IMG/VR virus record: IMGVR_UViG_3300009104_000063
Location: 1 to 34,813 of that record
Direction: 5' to 3' (one strand)
Origin: a virus
Length of the DNA stretch: 34,813 nt
How positions within the stretch are numbered: the first letter of the stretch is position 1; each line of letters opens with the position of its first letter. The position numbers and the translations under genes were made by a program. Shown piece by piece: positions 7,848-13,890 of this stretch. Below the pieces are notes generated by a model. That model was given only the letters and a program-made list of their open reading frames with translations. It was not told the origin of the DNA and made no database searches.

Positions 7848-8019
7848 TTGTGGGGGTGGGGGCTGGGGGTGCCACCCAGGTCGGCTCGGATCGGCTCCGT
7901 TCCAGCGTTCCGATCGTTTCCCAGGCGCGCGCCTGGGCGACCTCGAGCGTCGTGGAGCTCGAAGATTTTCGCACCTCGACGCCTGATCCGTTGGGGAACG
8001 GGGCGGGAACGGGGCGCAT
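7840..8019 (-). CDS. Hypothetical 59-residue protein upstream of TerS
   Basis: An ATG frame encodes MRPVPAPFPNGSGVEVRKSS, an amphipathic helix (TTLEVAQARAWETIGTLERS) and a Pro-rich tail. Composition and G+C at third positions look coding, but there is no good ribosome site, and a second frame over the same bases is also open. The region also holds an 18-bp palindrome and half of a dispersed repeat, so it may be control DNA instead. Confidence 0.4.
   Translation of the reverse strand: MRPVPAPFPNGSGVEVRKSSSSTTLEVAQARAWETIGTLERSRSEPTWVAPPAPTPTIP
7920..7937. repeat. Perfect 18-bp palindrome
   Basis: CCCAGGCGCGCGCCTGGG is a perfect palindrome about 140 bases upstream of TerS. The position is compatible with a protein-binding or packaging-recognition site. 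It also lies inside the possible 59-residue frame. Confidence 0.4.
7952..7969 (+). repeat. 18-base dispersed repeat, copy 1
   Basis: GTGGAGCTCGAAGATTTT matches a second copy at 9488-9505 with one change. Both lie in gaps between transcription units of the high-G+C block. The two copies fall in different reading frames of the small ORFs around them, so the conservation seems to be at DNA level. Confidence 0.45.
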
Positions 8020-8110
8020 CCTGGGCGGCCGGCGGTCGCGGGTAACCCTCCGGTCTGGATGCTGTGTCCAGGGTGGGTGGCCTCGAGGCGGGCCGGCTGC
8101 CCAGGCGCGG

Positions 8111-8178
8111 AACGTCCCCAGGCCGTAGGGGGGGGAGCCTGGGGACGTTCGAGCAGCCGCGCTACGCGGCCGCGGCTG
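8111..8178 (-). terminator. Two tandem hairpins after the GP88-like gene
   Basis: Ten bases past the stop codon is an 8-bp stem (8154-8161 with 8171-8178). It is followed by a perfect 13-bp stem (8111-8123 with 8137-8149, arms AACGTCCCCAGGC and GCCTGGGGACGTT). There is no U-tract, as is common in high-G+C actinobacterial terminators. It probably ends the 9446-8188 transcript. Confidence 0.6.
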
Positions 8179-8187
8179 GGTGCGTGG

Positions 8188-9135
8188 TTACCGGCGGACG
8201 AATACCACGTCCTGGGAGCGCTCGAGGCCGCGCTGGGGGTCGACGCATGCGCGGCACCGGGTACAAGTTCCGCGGGCGTAGGGCTCGCCTGGGCGCTGGG
8301 ATGCGATGGGGAGCGGCCGGGTGGGCCGGTCGGTCGGGCAGATGATTTCGCGGGGCCGGTCTGGTCCTCGGAGCGTGTCGAGGATCTCGCGACCTTCCTC
8401 GATGCTCGATGCCAGGACGGCGACGGGGAGCGCGGCGTATCGGTCCTCGAGGGCCGCGGCGGTGCGGTCGATCATGCTCGGGTCTGTCGATAGGTACGCG
8501 GCCAGGTTCGGCAGGGTGCCGGCGGTGATTCCGTCGGCCAGGGGTCCTAGTGGGTCGTCGATTCCGGCCAGGCTGTAGGACCTGGAATACAGCCAGACTC
8601 GGAGGGTTCGTAGGTCGGGGTGGGTCGCTGCCCATGCCAGGGCCGCGGCCCATGCTTGGCCGTCCTCGAGGGTGCCTAGGTCGCCTCCTGCTCCGAGGCG
8701 GAGCGTTGGGCGCTCGATGGGGAGGCCGGCGTGTTTTGCGTTCGGTCGTGGTTGGGTCTGCTGCGCGTACGTTTCGGCCAGGATCGACGACGCCAGGGTC
8801 ATTCGGTCGCCTACGTCGAGCGAGTACCAGAGATCGGCGCGGTCCTGGACTAGGCGCCCTAGCGCGGGTCGGGCGATCTCGAGGCGCTGGGCGTAGCAGA
8901 TGATTTTCCCGGTTAGTGGGTCGCGGTGGCAGCCAGTGGAGGCGCCGGGGCACGTTCCGCCTTCCTCGAGTGGTCCGGAGGGGAGCCAGGTCGCGGCTCG
9001 GACACTGTCGAGGGCGCGGGTCGGGCTCGAGGCCACCGGGCCGGTCTTTAGGTCGGCGGATAGAAACCCTCGGGCGATGGTGCGCCAGGTTTCGAGGGTC
9101 CGGTCGGGGGCTGGGAATCGTAGGGCGGTGGTCAT
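8188..9135 (-). CDS. GP88-like cysteine-rich protein
   Basis: The 315-residue protein resembles the phage 'gene product 88' family of unknown function: a Cys-rich CPGASTGC...ICYA segment (Cys62, 69, 80), a central RLGAGGDLGTLEDGQAW and VWLYSRSYSLAG, and a C-terminal group at Cys266, 291, 294 and 297 (GTCTRCRAC). The seven cysteines suggest one or two metal or Fe-S sites. The ATG at 9135 overlaps the upstream stop as ATGA; the frame stays open further upstream but there it is a shadow of the membrane-protein gene. Codons favour CTC for Leu and GAG for Glu, unlike the head genes, suggesting a different origin. The family assignment is from memory of the motifs. Confidence 0.7.
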   Translation of the reverse strand: MTTALRFPAPDRTLETWRTIARGFLSADLKTGPVASSPTRALDSVRAATWLPSGPLEEGGTCPGASTGCHRDPLTGKIICYAQRLEIARPALGRLVQDRADLWYSLDVGDRMTLASSILAETYAQQTQPRPNAKHAGLPIERPTLRLGAGGDLGTLEDGQAWAAALAWAATHPDLRTLRVWLYSRSYSLAGIDDPLGPLADGITAGTLPNLAAYLSTDPSMIDRTAAALEDRYAALPVAVLASSIEEGREILDTLRGPDRPREIICPTDRPTRPLPIASQRPGEPYARGTCTRCRACVDPQRGLERSQDVVFVRR

Positions 9136-9446
9136 TGGGGGCGCCTCTCGTCGGTGCTGTATGCCACCCATTCCCAGGCGTGGGCGTGGGTGTCGGTGTC
9201 GTCCTCGAGTAGGTCGCGCCGGTCGCGTGGGCACGTTTCGACCCATTCGTCGAGGTCGTCGCCTAGGTGGGCTGGTGGGATTGGCACCCATCGGCCGGCG
9301 GGTACGTCGACGGGAGCGGCGGTGCTGTTTCGCTTGTCGAGGATGGCACGAAGTGCCAGGTATGCGCCGGCCAGGACTGCGCCGGCTATGGGGGTCAGTA
9401 TCACGGCCTCGAGGGCCAGGGTCGCTAGGTCTGGTTGTTGGTTCAT
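9132..9446 (-). CDS. Small membrane-anchored protein
   Basis: The 104-residue protein has a single hydrophobic segment at about residues 9-34 (LALEAVILTPIAGAVLAGAY) followed by an acidic soluble part (HLGDDLDEWVETCPRDRRD). It is fused by ATGA to the GP88-like gene and forms a two-gene unit with it. A -10-like TACGCT lies six bases before its ATG, with no ribosome site, so it may be translated from a leaderless transcript. Function unknown. Confidence 0.65.
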   Translation of the reverse strand: MNQQPDLATLALEAVILTPIAGAVLAGAYLALRAILDKRNSTAAPVDVPAGRWVPIPPAHLGDDLDEWVETCPRDRRDLLEDDTDTHAHAWEWVAYSTDERRPQ

Positions 9447-9452
9447 GTGGGG

Positions 9453-9481
9453 AGCGTAGCACCGGGGGGCGCCTGTGTTCG
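9453..9481 (-). promoter_or_regulatory. Candidate leaderless promoter
   Basis: On the minus strand a -10 box TACGCT (9453-9458) lies 6 bases before the ATG at 9446. A weak -35-like CGAACA (9476-9481) is 17 bases further up. The terminator hairpins at 9633-9688 lie upstream, consistent with a fresh transcription unit. Confidence 0.4.
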
Positions 9482-9487
9482 GGCTGG

Positions 9488-9505
9488 GTGGAGCTCGAGG
9501 ATTTT
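9488..9505 (+). repeat. 18-base dispersed repeat, copy 2
   Basis: GTGGAGCTCGAGGATTTT is the partner of 7952-7969 (17 of 18 identical). It lies just upstream of the candidate promoter for the 9446-8188 unit. Confidence 0.45.
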
Positions 9506-9632
9506 TCCAGGTGGGGGCATGTATGCGTTGCCGGGGTGGTTTGGGTCCGTTTCGGCCTCGATCGAGGACGCTGGGAGCCTCTCAGCGGTCCGCCGTCGAG
9601 GTTGGGTGGGGTGATGGGTGGGGGAAAACGGG

Positions 9633-9688
9633 CACCACCCAGGCACCGGGGTGCCTGGGTGGTGGTGGGCCGACCGTCTGACAGACGG
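9633..9688 (-). terminator. Strong hairpin terminator after the DUF932 operon
   Basis: Directly after the stop at 9691, on the minus strand, come a 7-bp stem (9674-9680 with 9682-9688) and a perfect 15-bp stem (9633-9647 with 9650-9664, arms CACCACCCAGGCACC and complement). A short TTTT-containing stretch follows. This is a convincing terminator for the 11488-9691 unit. The roughly 240 bases from here to 9447 hold no gene that I can support. Confidence 0.7.
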
Positions 9689-9690
9689 GG

Positions 9691-9981
9691 CTAGGTGGTC
9701 GACCCTCCCTGGTCCTCCCTTCTCTCACTGGTGGGCGGGTTCGCCCAGGACCCTAGCGGTTGGAGGGCGCCGGCGTAGTCCTCGAGTCCTTCGGCGGTGC
9801 CACAGGGGCTACAGACGTAGAGCGGGGCGTCGTTCTCGCCTCGGGTGTGCCTGGAGAGGGCGTTAGCCTCGAGTGGCCGGCGCATGGTGCCGGGGATGCC
9901 ACAGCGAGGGCAGGTGCCTCGGCCGGCGAGCATCCACATCATGTCGAGGGCGTCGAGTGTCGTGAAGGTTCGTTCGGTCAT
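9691..9981 (-). CDS. Zinc-ribbon protein
   Basis: The 96-residue protein has two CxxC pairs, CPRCG near residue 23 and CSPCG near residue 61, separated by a linker with ALSRHTRGENDAPLYV. I associate this pattern with small actinophage zinc-ribbon proteins of unknown function. The ATG at 9981 overlaps the upstream stop as ATGA; the frame extends further upstream but only as a shadow of the next gene. It is the last gene before a strong terminator. Confidence 0.7.
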   Translation of the reverse strand: MTERTFTTLDALDMMWMLAGRGTCPRCGIPGTMRRPLEANALSRHTRGENDAPLYVCSPCGTAEGLEDYAGALQPLGSWANPPTSERREDQGGSTT

Positions 9982-10301
9982 ACGTTGTTCCAGTTGATTC
10001 CTCCGAGCCATTCTTGAACGTCGTTCAGGGTGACGAACTCGGAGTTGTTGGTTAGGTGGGTGTCGATGTGGTAGTCGACGTCGTCGGTGGTGACGATGTC
10101 GTAGTCGCTCGGGTCGAAGTTCTCCGCCTGGATGATGTTGTGCCGGCTGACTGCTTCCAGGAACAGGTCGTCGAACGTGTCGGGACCGGGGCACATGTCG
10201 AGGTCCAGATATGGGCGCAGGGCTGCGGCGAGTCCCCGTAGTAGGTCCTCGACCGTCTGCGCTCGCAACCATCGCCGTGTCTGCTCGGGGGTCATGCTCA
10301 T
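9978..10301 (-). CDS. Acidic hypothetical protein
   Basis: This 107-residue protein has an N-terminal helical part (TPEQTRRWLRAQTVEDLLRG) and a very acidic second half (FDPSDYDIVTTDDVDYHID). Its ATG overlaps the DUF932 stop as ATGA. No family recognised. The strong negative charge could suit DNA mimicry or protein binding, but nothing shows that directly. Confidence 0.65.
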   Translation of the reverse strand: MSMTPEQTRRWLRAQTVEDLLRGLAAALRPYLDLDMCPGPDTFDDLFLEAVSRHNIIQAENFDPSDYDIVTTDDVDYHIDTHLTNNSEFVTLNDVQEWLGGINWNNV

Positions 10302-11488
10302 GAGTTCACCAGGTCCCGAAGGGAGCGCCGGCCGTCGGTGGCGGTCTGGATCACCGGCGTACGCATGAGAGCGTCGGACAGCGGGTATCCGGTGTCCGCG
10401 GTCGACGCTGCGACCGTCCGCTGGATGGCTACGGCCGCGCGGTTGCGTGGCTGCTTGCCCTTGGATGTGCGGGTGGTGCGGTGGTGCTGCTCCCATCCCT
10501 GGACAGCCATGAGGGCGCCCCAGGCGTTCCCGCGGGCCTCTGTTGGGACTTCCGGCGAGTAGTAGACATCCTGGATGGCCTCGAGCCGGTTTTCGGCTTT
10601 GGTGTGCGCGGCGGTCCAGCCTTTCGAGTCGTCGGGCATCGCGTAGACCTGAGGGAATACGGCCTTCTCGAGGTCGGACCACAGGGCGCCGGCGTCGTAG
10701 CGCTGGTCGAGCAGCCGCGCGATTGCGCGGTCTGTCGCCGTCGCTGTGGACAGCATCCCGCGGAGGACGGCCCTGGCCTCGGCCAGGTCCTCGATCTGTC
10801 GGGTGTGCTTGACCTTGATTTCCTGGGGGGCTGATCCCAGGAGGCTGGCCCTGAACGTGTTCGCACATACGACGATGTACGAGGCGAGGCAACCGATGAG
10901 GGCGCATGTGCCGTCGTGGCTGGTGCCGAGGTTCATGGCGTGGTTCCTTGCGGGCAGGCCATCGAGGGCCGGGTCGTCGGGGATTCCGACGGACACGAAC
11001 GCCATGCGCCGGCTCCGCAGCGTGCCGGCCGACAGGATGGGCAGGCGTACGCCACGCTCGATGTGGGCCGCCTCTTGGAACATCTCGGCCAGGCTCAGGA
11101 GTTCCTCGTTCTGGAGTATTCCGTACGCCCTGGTCGGGAAGTAGTGGGGCGGCTCGGTTCCGCAGGCGATGCCCTGGTGGCCGTCGATGATGGCGTCTTT
11201 GGGGAGCGCCAGCAGGTTCAGGTCGGCCAGGGTGCCGAGTACGTCGGGGTTGACTCCGAACCGGGCCAGGTACTCGGCCAGGTCGACAGCCTGCCGGGCG
11301 TCGGCTACGTCGACTGACTCGACCGACCACTCGTCGACACCCAGGACTCGGCGTACGTCTGTGGCGCGGAGGCCGTCCTGGTTGGTGTTCCAGTCGACTG
11401 TCTCGCCCAGGTTGTGCCAGTTGCCCATGCCGGACAGCGGGTGGCCCTCCATGAGCAGGACTTTGTCCTCTCCGTTGATCTCGTGCAT
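10298..11488 (-). CDS. DUF932 / phage-plasmid-like protein
   Basis: The 396-residue protein starts at the ATG at 11488 (MHEINGEDKVLLMEGHP) after GGAGAG; the longer frame crosses the divergent control region and was not used. Features match the DUF932 family (phage/plasmid-like TIGR03299 group): an N-terminal GNWHNLGETVDW segment, a central VVCANTFRASLLG followed by IKVKHTRQIEDLAEAR, and a long helical C-terminal half. The biochemical role is not established; members are common in phages and plasmids. It is the first gene of the leftward high-G+C unit, read from the divergent region. Confidence 0.75.
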   Translation of the reverse strand: MHEINGEDKVLLMEGHPLSGMGNWHNLGETVDWNTNQDGLRATDVRRVLGVDEWSVESVDVADARQAVDLAEYLARFGVNPDVLGTLADLNLLALPKDAIIDGHQGIACGTEPPHYFPTRAYGILQNEELLSLAEMFQEAAHIERGVRLPILSAGTLRSRRMAFVSVGIPDDPALDGLPARNHAMNLGTSHDGTCALIGCLASYIVVCANTFRASLLGSAPQEIKVKHTRQIEDLAEARAVLRGMLSTATATDRAIARLLDQRYDAGALWSDLEKAVFPQVYAMPDDSKGWTAAHTKAENRLEAIQDVYYSPEVPTEARGNAWGALMAVQGWEQHHRTTRTSKGKQPRNRAAVAIQRTVAASTADTGYPLSDALMRTPVIQTATDGRRSLRDLVNS

Positions 11489-11642
11489 GTCTTGTCTCTC
11501 CTTGGTTGGTTGTGCGGGCCGTTGTCGGCTCGACGGGGAGCAGCCTATACGGACAGATGCCGCAGCATGGTGGATGGCGTGGCGGGTACGGTGGGGGTCT
11601 ACTTGGAAGCGATGGTTAGGAGAGAGACATGGAGGATGAGGG
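11489..11642. promoter_or_regulatory. Divergent control region
   Basis: This 154-base gap separates the leftward DUF932 unit from the rightward early operon. Plus-strand -10 candidates are TATACG (11546-11551, with TTGTCG 18 bases upstream) and TACGGT (11587-11592). On the minus strand CCGTATAGG over the same bases offers a TATAGG box. Both flanking genes have clear ribosome sites (GGAGAG at the left, GGAG and GAGGG at the right). The boxes are weak. Confidence 0.4.
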
Positions 11643-11897
11643 ATGAGCGGGATACGTTTGCGTAACGGTGCTTTCCCGGTCGTACACCACACTTGGAAGG
11701 GCCGGCGTGGACAGCGCCGGCACTTGGGTTTGGTCCTGGCGAAGACCAATGGGCTGCTACATGAGCCTTATGTCACTTGGTTGATGGCTTCGGATGACGG
11801 CGATGTGTGGGACTGCTTTTCCGGCGACTATTGCTCGACGGTGGGTAAGGCGTTCCGGTCGTATGGGGATCGCAGGAGGATGGTGCCCAATGGCTGA
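11643..11897 (+). CDS. First early protein, hypothetical
   Basis: This 84-residue basic protein, beginning MSGIRLRNGAFPVVHHTWKG, is not recognised. It has aromatic and basic residues throughout and two cysteines. It is the first gene of the early operon and overlaps the next start by eight bases. A five-codon ATG frame starts 13 bases upstream and may contribute to ribosome loading. Confidence 0.6.
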   Translation: MSGIRLRNGAFPVVHHTWKGRRGQRRHLGLVLAKTNGLLHEPYVTWLMASDDGDVWDCFSGDYCSTVGKAFRSYGDRRRMVPNG

Positions 11898-12132
11898 GGT
11901 GAAGATGGAAACACAATGCCTACACCGCAACTATCCCGGTACCCAGGTGATTGCTGCCTACGTTCAGGAGGCGGAGCCGGGGTGGTGGTACTTCTCGATT
12001 CTGTGCGACGAAGAAGCAGAGGAATCGTGGGGTTCCGCAATGTCGTCCACGTTGTCCAAGAGATACGCCTCGTACGATGAGGCGGTGCTGGCGATGAACG
12101 AGAAACTGGTGAGGATGTTGTCCAATGGCTGA
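11890..12132 (+). CDS. Hypothetical early protein
   Basis: The 80-residue protein begins MAEVKMETQC and contains AYVQEAEPGWWYFSILCDEE and a C-terminal helix (YASYDEAVLAMNEKLVRML). The start is fixed by an eight-base overlap with the previous gene; an earlier in-frame ATG at 11794 would lie inside it. Its end repeats the same junction sequence (CCAATGGCTGAGGT) found at its start, so the two junctions look duplicated. Confidence 0.65.
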   Translation: MAEVKMETQCLHRNYPGTQVIAAYVQEAEPGWWYFSILCDEEAEESWGSAMSSTLSKRYASYDEAVLAMNEKLVRMLSNG

Positions 12133-12355
12133 GGTCGCTGAGGTCACGATGGATTGCCGGCAATGCGACGCCGTCGACACGATCACGGTGCCTCGACAGT
12201 CGTTCGAGGCGTACATGGCGGACGGTTCGGCGGCGGTCGATGTGATGCTTCCGTCGTTGTCGGCGCAGGACCGCGAGTTGCTGATGCAGGCTCGCCGTAA
12301 GAGGCGGGACGGGTTCCATTGGTACCTGTGCCCGACATGTTGGGAGTCGCTGTGA
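12125..12355 (+). CDS. CxxC zinc-binding early protein
   Basis: The 76-residue protein starts MAEVAEVTMDCRQCDAVDTI and ends CPTCWESL, giving two CxxC pairs around a helical middle (LPSLSAQDRELLMQARRKRR). I recognise the arrangement as a type frequent in actinophages, of unknown function. It overlaps both neighbours (8 bases upstream, GTGA downstream). Confidence 0.7.
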   Translation: MAEVAEVTMDCRQCDAVDTITVPRQSFEAYMADGSAAVDVMLPSLSAQDRELLMQARRKRRDGFHWYLCPTCWESL

Positions 12356-12684
12356 GTATCACGCCGTTGGGTGAGGATTCGACGTTGACACGGAATGAAC
12401 TGCTGGCAGCCCGTGAGGCTGATGCGTCCAGGCTGCGGAGGGAATGGGCCGGCTGTGTCAATGCTGCCGAAGGCACTTGCGAGTCGGTAACGGCCGGCGA
12501 GAAACCGGACATGCGCCTGGGTGATACCTGTGTCTTGTGCTGCCAGCGTGAGTGTGAGCGGTGCGGGGAGAGCATCGACATCGACGAGGAACTGCGGGTG
12601 GTGTGCCATGACGGTTACGTCGATGTGTGTGCCGGTTGTTTCAAGGGGGCGGATGTTCTGTACGACGATGAGAGGAATGAGTGA
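12352..12684 (+). CDS. Cys-rich early protein
   Basis: GTG at 12352 overlaps the previous stop as GTGA, giving 110 residues. Ten cysteines are present; those at 60, 63, 64, 68, 71, 85, 93 and 96 form zinc-finger-like groups (CVLCCQRECERCG and CHDGYVDVCAGC). The N-terminal half is a charged helix. A DNA- or protein-binding role is likely from the metal sites alone; the family is not recognised. Confidence 0.65.
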   Translation: MSITPLGEDSTLTRNELLAAREADASRLRREWAGCVNAAEGTCESVTAGEKPDMRLGDTCVLCCQRECERCGESIDIDEELRVVCHDGYVDVCAGCFKGADVLYDDERNE

Positions 12685-12758
12685 TGAGCAAGAAGCGAAA
12701 GAAGCCACACAACATGCGGCCGAAGGGTGGTCGCACGACACCGAGAGGGACACGATGA
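12684..12758 (+). CDS. 24-residue very basic peptide
   Basis: ATG at 12684 overlaps the previous stop as TGATG and encodes MSKKRKKPHNMRPKGGRTTP plus RGTR, ending as ATGA at the start of the next gene. About half the residues are Lys or Arg. The two stop/start fusions on either side make a real gene more likely than the competing frame starting at 12677. It could bind nucleic acid. Confidence 0.5.
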   Translation: MSKKRKKPHNMRPKGGRTTPRGTR

Positions 12759-12937
12759 AGGTAACGAAGAAGCCGGCGATGAGGCAGTACGAGGTGCTGC
12801 TTTCCGAGGAAGATCTGCGGGAATACATGGCGACCATTCATGGTCGCAGCACCATCCATGTTTCGCATGTGGACACGGCGCCGAATGCCGATGACTTCCT
12901 GGTTCGCATCTGCGTCACGGAGATGGAGCAGTCGTGA
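12755..12937 (+). CDS. Small hypothetical protein
   Basis: The 60-residue protein starts MKVTKKPAMRQYEVLLSEED and looks like a small alpha/beta fold ending DDFLVRICVTEMEQS. Start chosen at 12755 because it overlaps the preceding stop as ATGA; an in-frame ATG at 12677 would overlap the basic peptide. Not recognised. Confidence 0.6.
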   Translation: MKVTKKPAMRQYEVLLSEEDLREYMATIHGRSTIHVSHVDTAPNADDFLVRICVTEMEQS

Positions 12938-13104
12938 GCCGGCAGTTCGAGAGTCCCCACCCTGTATACGAGTATCCGTCTGATCGGGCTCTGCTCCTTG
13001 CGTTGCAGAAGGATGTCGAGGCGTTGCGGAAGGCGGTGGATGCCCTGTGTAAGCACCTGGGGGTAACGGCGCCGAGCCGTGGGACATACCCGCCGTACAG
13101 GTAG
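12934..13104 (+). CDS. 56-residue helical protein
   Basis: GTG at 12934 overlaps the previous stop as GTGA. The product has a Tyr/Pro-rich N-terminus (SPHPVYEYPSDR), one amphipathic helix (ALLLALQKDVEALRKAVDAL) and the end GVTAPSRGTYPPYR. The helix pattern suggests oligomerisation. No family recognised. A 45-base gap follows. Confidence 0.6.
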   Translation: MSRQFESPHPVYEYPSDRALLLALQKDVEALRKAVDALCKHLGVTAPSRGTYPPYR

Positions 13105-13149
13105 GGGCAACAACACATCTATCAAAGCCATCTACACCGGGAGGTAATC

Positions 13150-13380
13150 ATGGCAACACCAACTGAACCGGACGGGGAGTTCTTGACCCTCGTCCCAACC
13201 CTGGAAGCGCGGCTCCGCGACGCCCAGCGTGTTTTGCTGGGCGTTCATGCCCCGTTCTCTGACATTGTGGCAAAGCCTGACCGGTTTGATCCGGCGGCCA
13301 TCGACCGTATCCGAGGTTTGATCGAGGCGTTGGACCGGGAGTTGCGTCATGCCGTCCGTCTTCCGGAACGGATTGGATGA
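13150..13380 (+). CDS. Hypothetical early protein
   Basis: The 76-residue mainly helical protein is preceded by a strong GGGAGGTAATC site. It contains TLEARLRDAQRVLLGVH and AIDRIRGLIEALDRELRHAV. Not recognised. It overlaps the next gene by 32 bases. Confidence 0.65.
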   Translation: MATPTEPDGEFLTLVPTLEARLRDAQRVLLGVHAPFSDIVAKPDRFDPAAIDRIRGLIEALDRELRHAVRLPERIG

Positions 13381-13759
13381 GGCGATGGGAGTTTGCGGTA
13401 ATGGGAAAGACCCCGTCCATGTTTTCGGTACTGATCTTCTGCCGGAACCGGTCGCTTTCGGCATGGCGATGCGGAAACATTTAGATGAATACGGCGACAA
13501 CTACGAGCAGGTTTTGCGTGTTTCTGCGGAGATAGCGCACAACCTGGAAGCACTCAAAACTGCCGTCGCTTTTGTTCGCCGGCAGGCCATGTTGGACGCC
13601 TACTTGGAGATGGGTAACGGCGCCGCCGTGGGGCGCCTGGCCGGCGTTGGCCGGGTGCGTTCCCACGAACTGCTGAACCGGGCTGTCGATGAGCGGATGC
13701 ACGGTGCCACGTTGGCGGATGCGGTCCCCGTCCTGAGTGACGCCCCGCTGTATGCTTGA
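13349..13759 (+). CDS. Hypothetical protein with possible DNA-binding region
   Basis: The 136-residue protein is mostly helical. Residues about 92-115 (AAVGRLAGVGRVRSHELLNR) have the spacing of a helix-turn-helix, so a regulatory role is possible. The ATG at 13349 has GGGAG seven bases upstream; a second in-frame ATG at 13385 has a poorer site. It is the last gene before a strong terminator. Confidence 0.6.
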   Translation: MPSVFRNGLDEAMGVCGNGKDPVHVFGTDLLPEPVAFGMAMRKHLDEYGDNYEQVLRVSAEIAHNLEALKTAVAFVRRQAMLDAYLEMGNGAAVGRLAGVGRVRSHELLNRAVDERMHGATLADAVPVLSDAPLYA

Positions 13760-13770
13760 CCCCGCGTGGT

Positions 13771-13854
13771 ACCCCGACCCCCCTTTAGGGGGGGTCGGGG
13801 GTAACGGGAACCCGGTCTTGCCGGCACCGTCTTTCCTCTCCGAGGCGGTGCCGG
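13771..13854 (+). terminator. Strong GC-rich terminator and second hairpin
   Basis: Twelve bases after the stop is a 12-bp stem with a TTTA loop (CCCCGACCCCCC with its complement, 13772-13800). A second 9-bp stem follows (13821-13829 with 13846-13854). They separate the small early genes from the replication genes. There is no U-tract. Confidence 0.65.
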
Positions 13855-13878
13855 CCACCGGCTGTCACAGCCGTATGC

Positions 13879-13890
13879 CATACTGTTCGC
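13879..13890 (+). promoter_or_regulatory. Candidate leaderless promoter for replication genes
   Basis: CATACT (13879-13884) lies six bases before the ATG at 13891, with no ribosome site between them. This is the arrangement of a leaderless actinobacterial transcript starting at the ATG. A short palindrome, GGCTGTCACAGCC, lies just upstream. No good -35 box is visible. Confidence 0.45.

Noticed and set aside
9136-9462. N-terminal extension of the GP88-like frame
   Set aside because: The extension is Arg/Pro-rich and lies over the coding frame of the membrane protein; the ATGA overlap at 9132-9135 gives the start.
9443-9646. 67-codon frame ending as ATGA at the membrane-protein start
   Set aside because: It begins inside the terminator stem and covers the candidate leaderless promoter and the dispersed repeat. 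The fusion with the next start is suggestive, but control DNA explains the region better.
10302-11330. Upstream extension of the acidic 107-aa frame
   Set aside because: Arg/Pro/His-rich shadow of the DUF932-like gene.
12677-12754. Earlier start for the 60-aa early protein
   Set aside because: It would overlap the coupled basic peptide; the start at 12755 fits the ATGA pattern of the operon.
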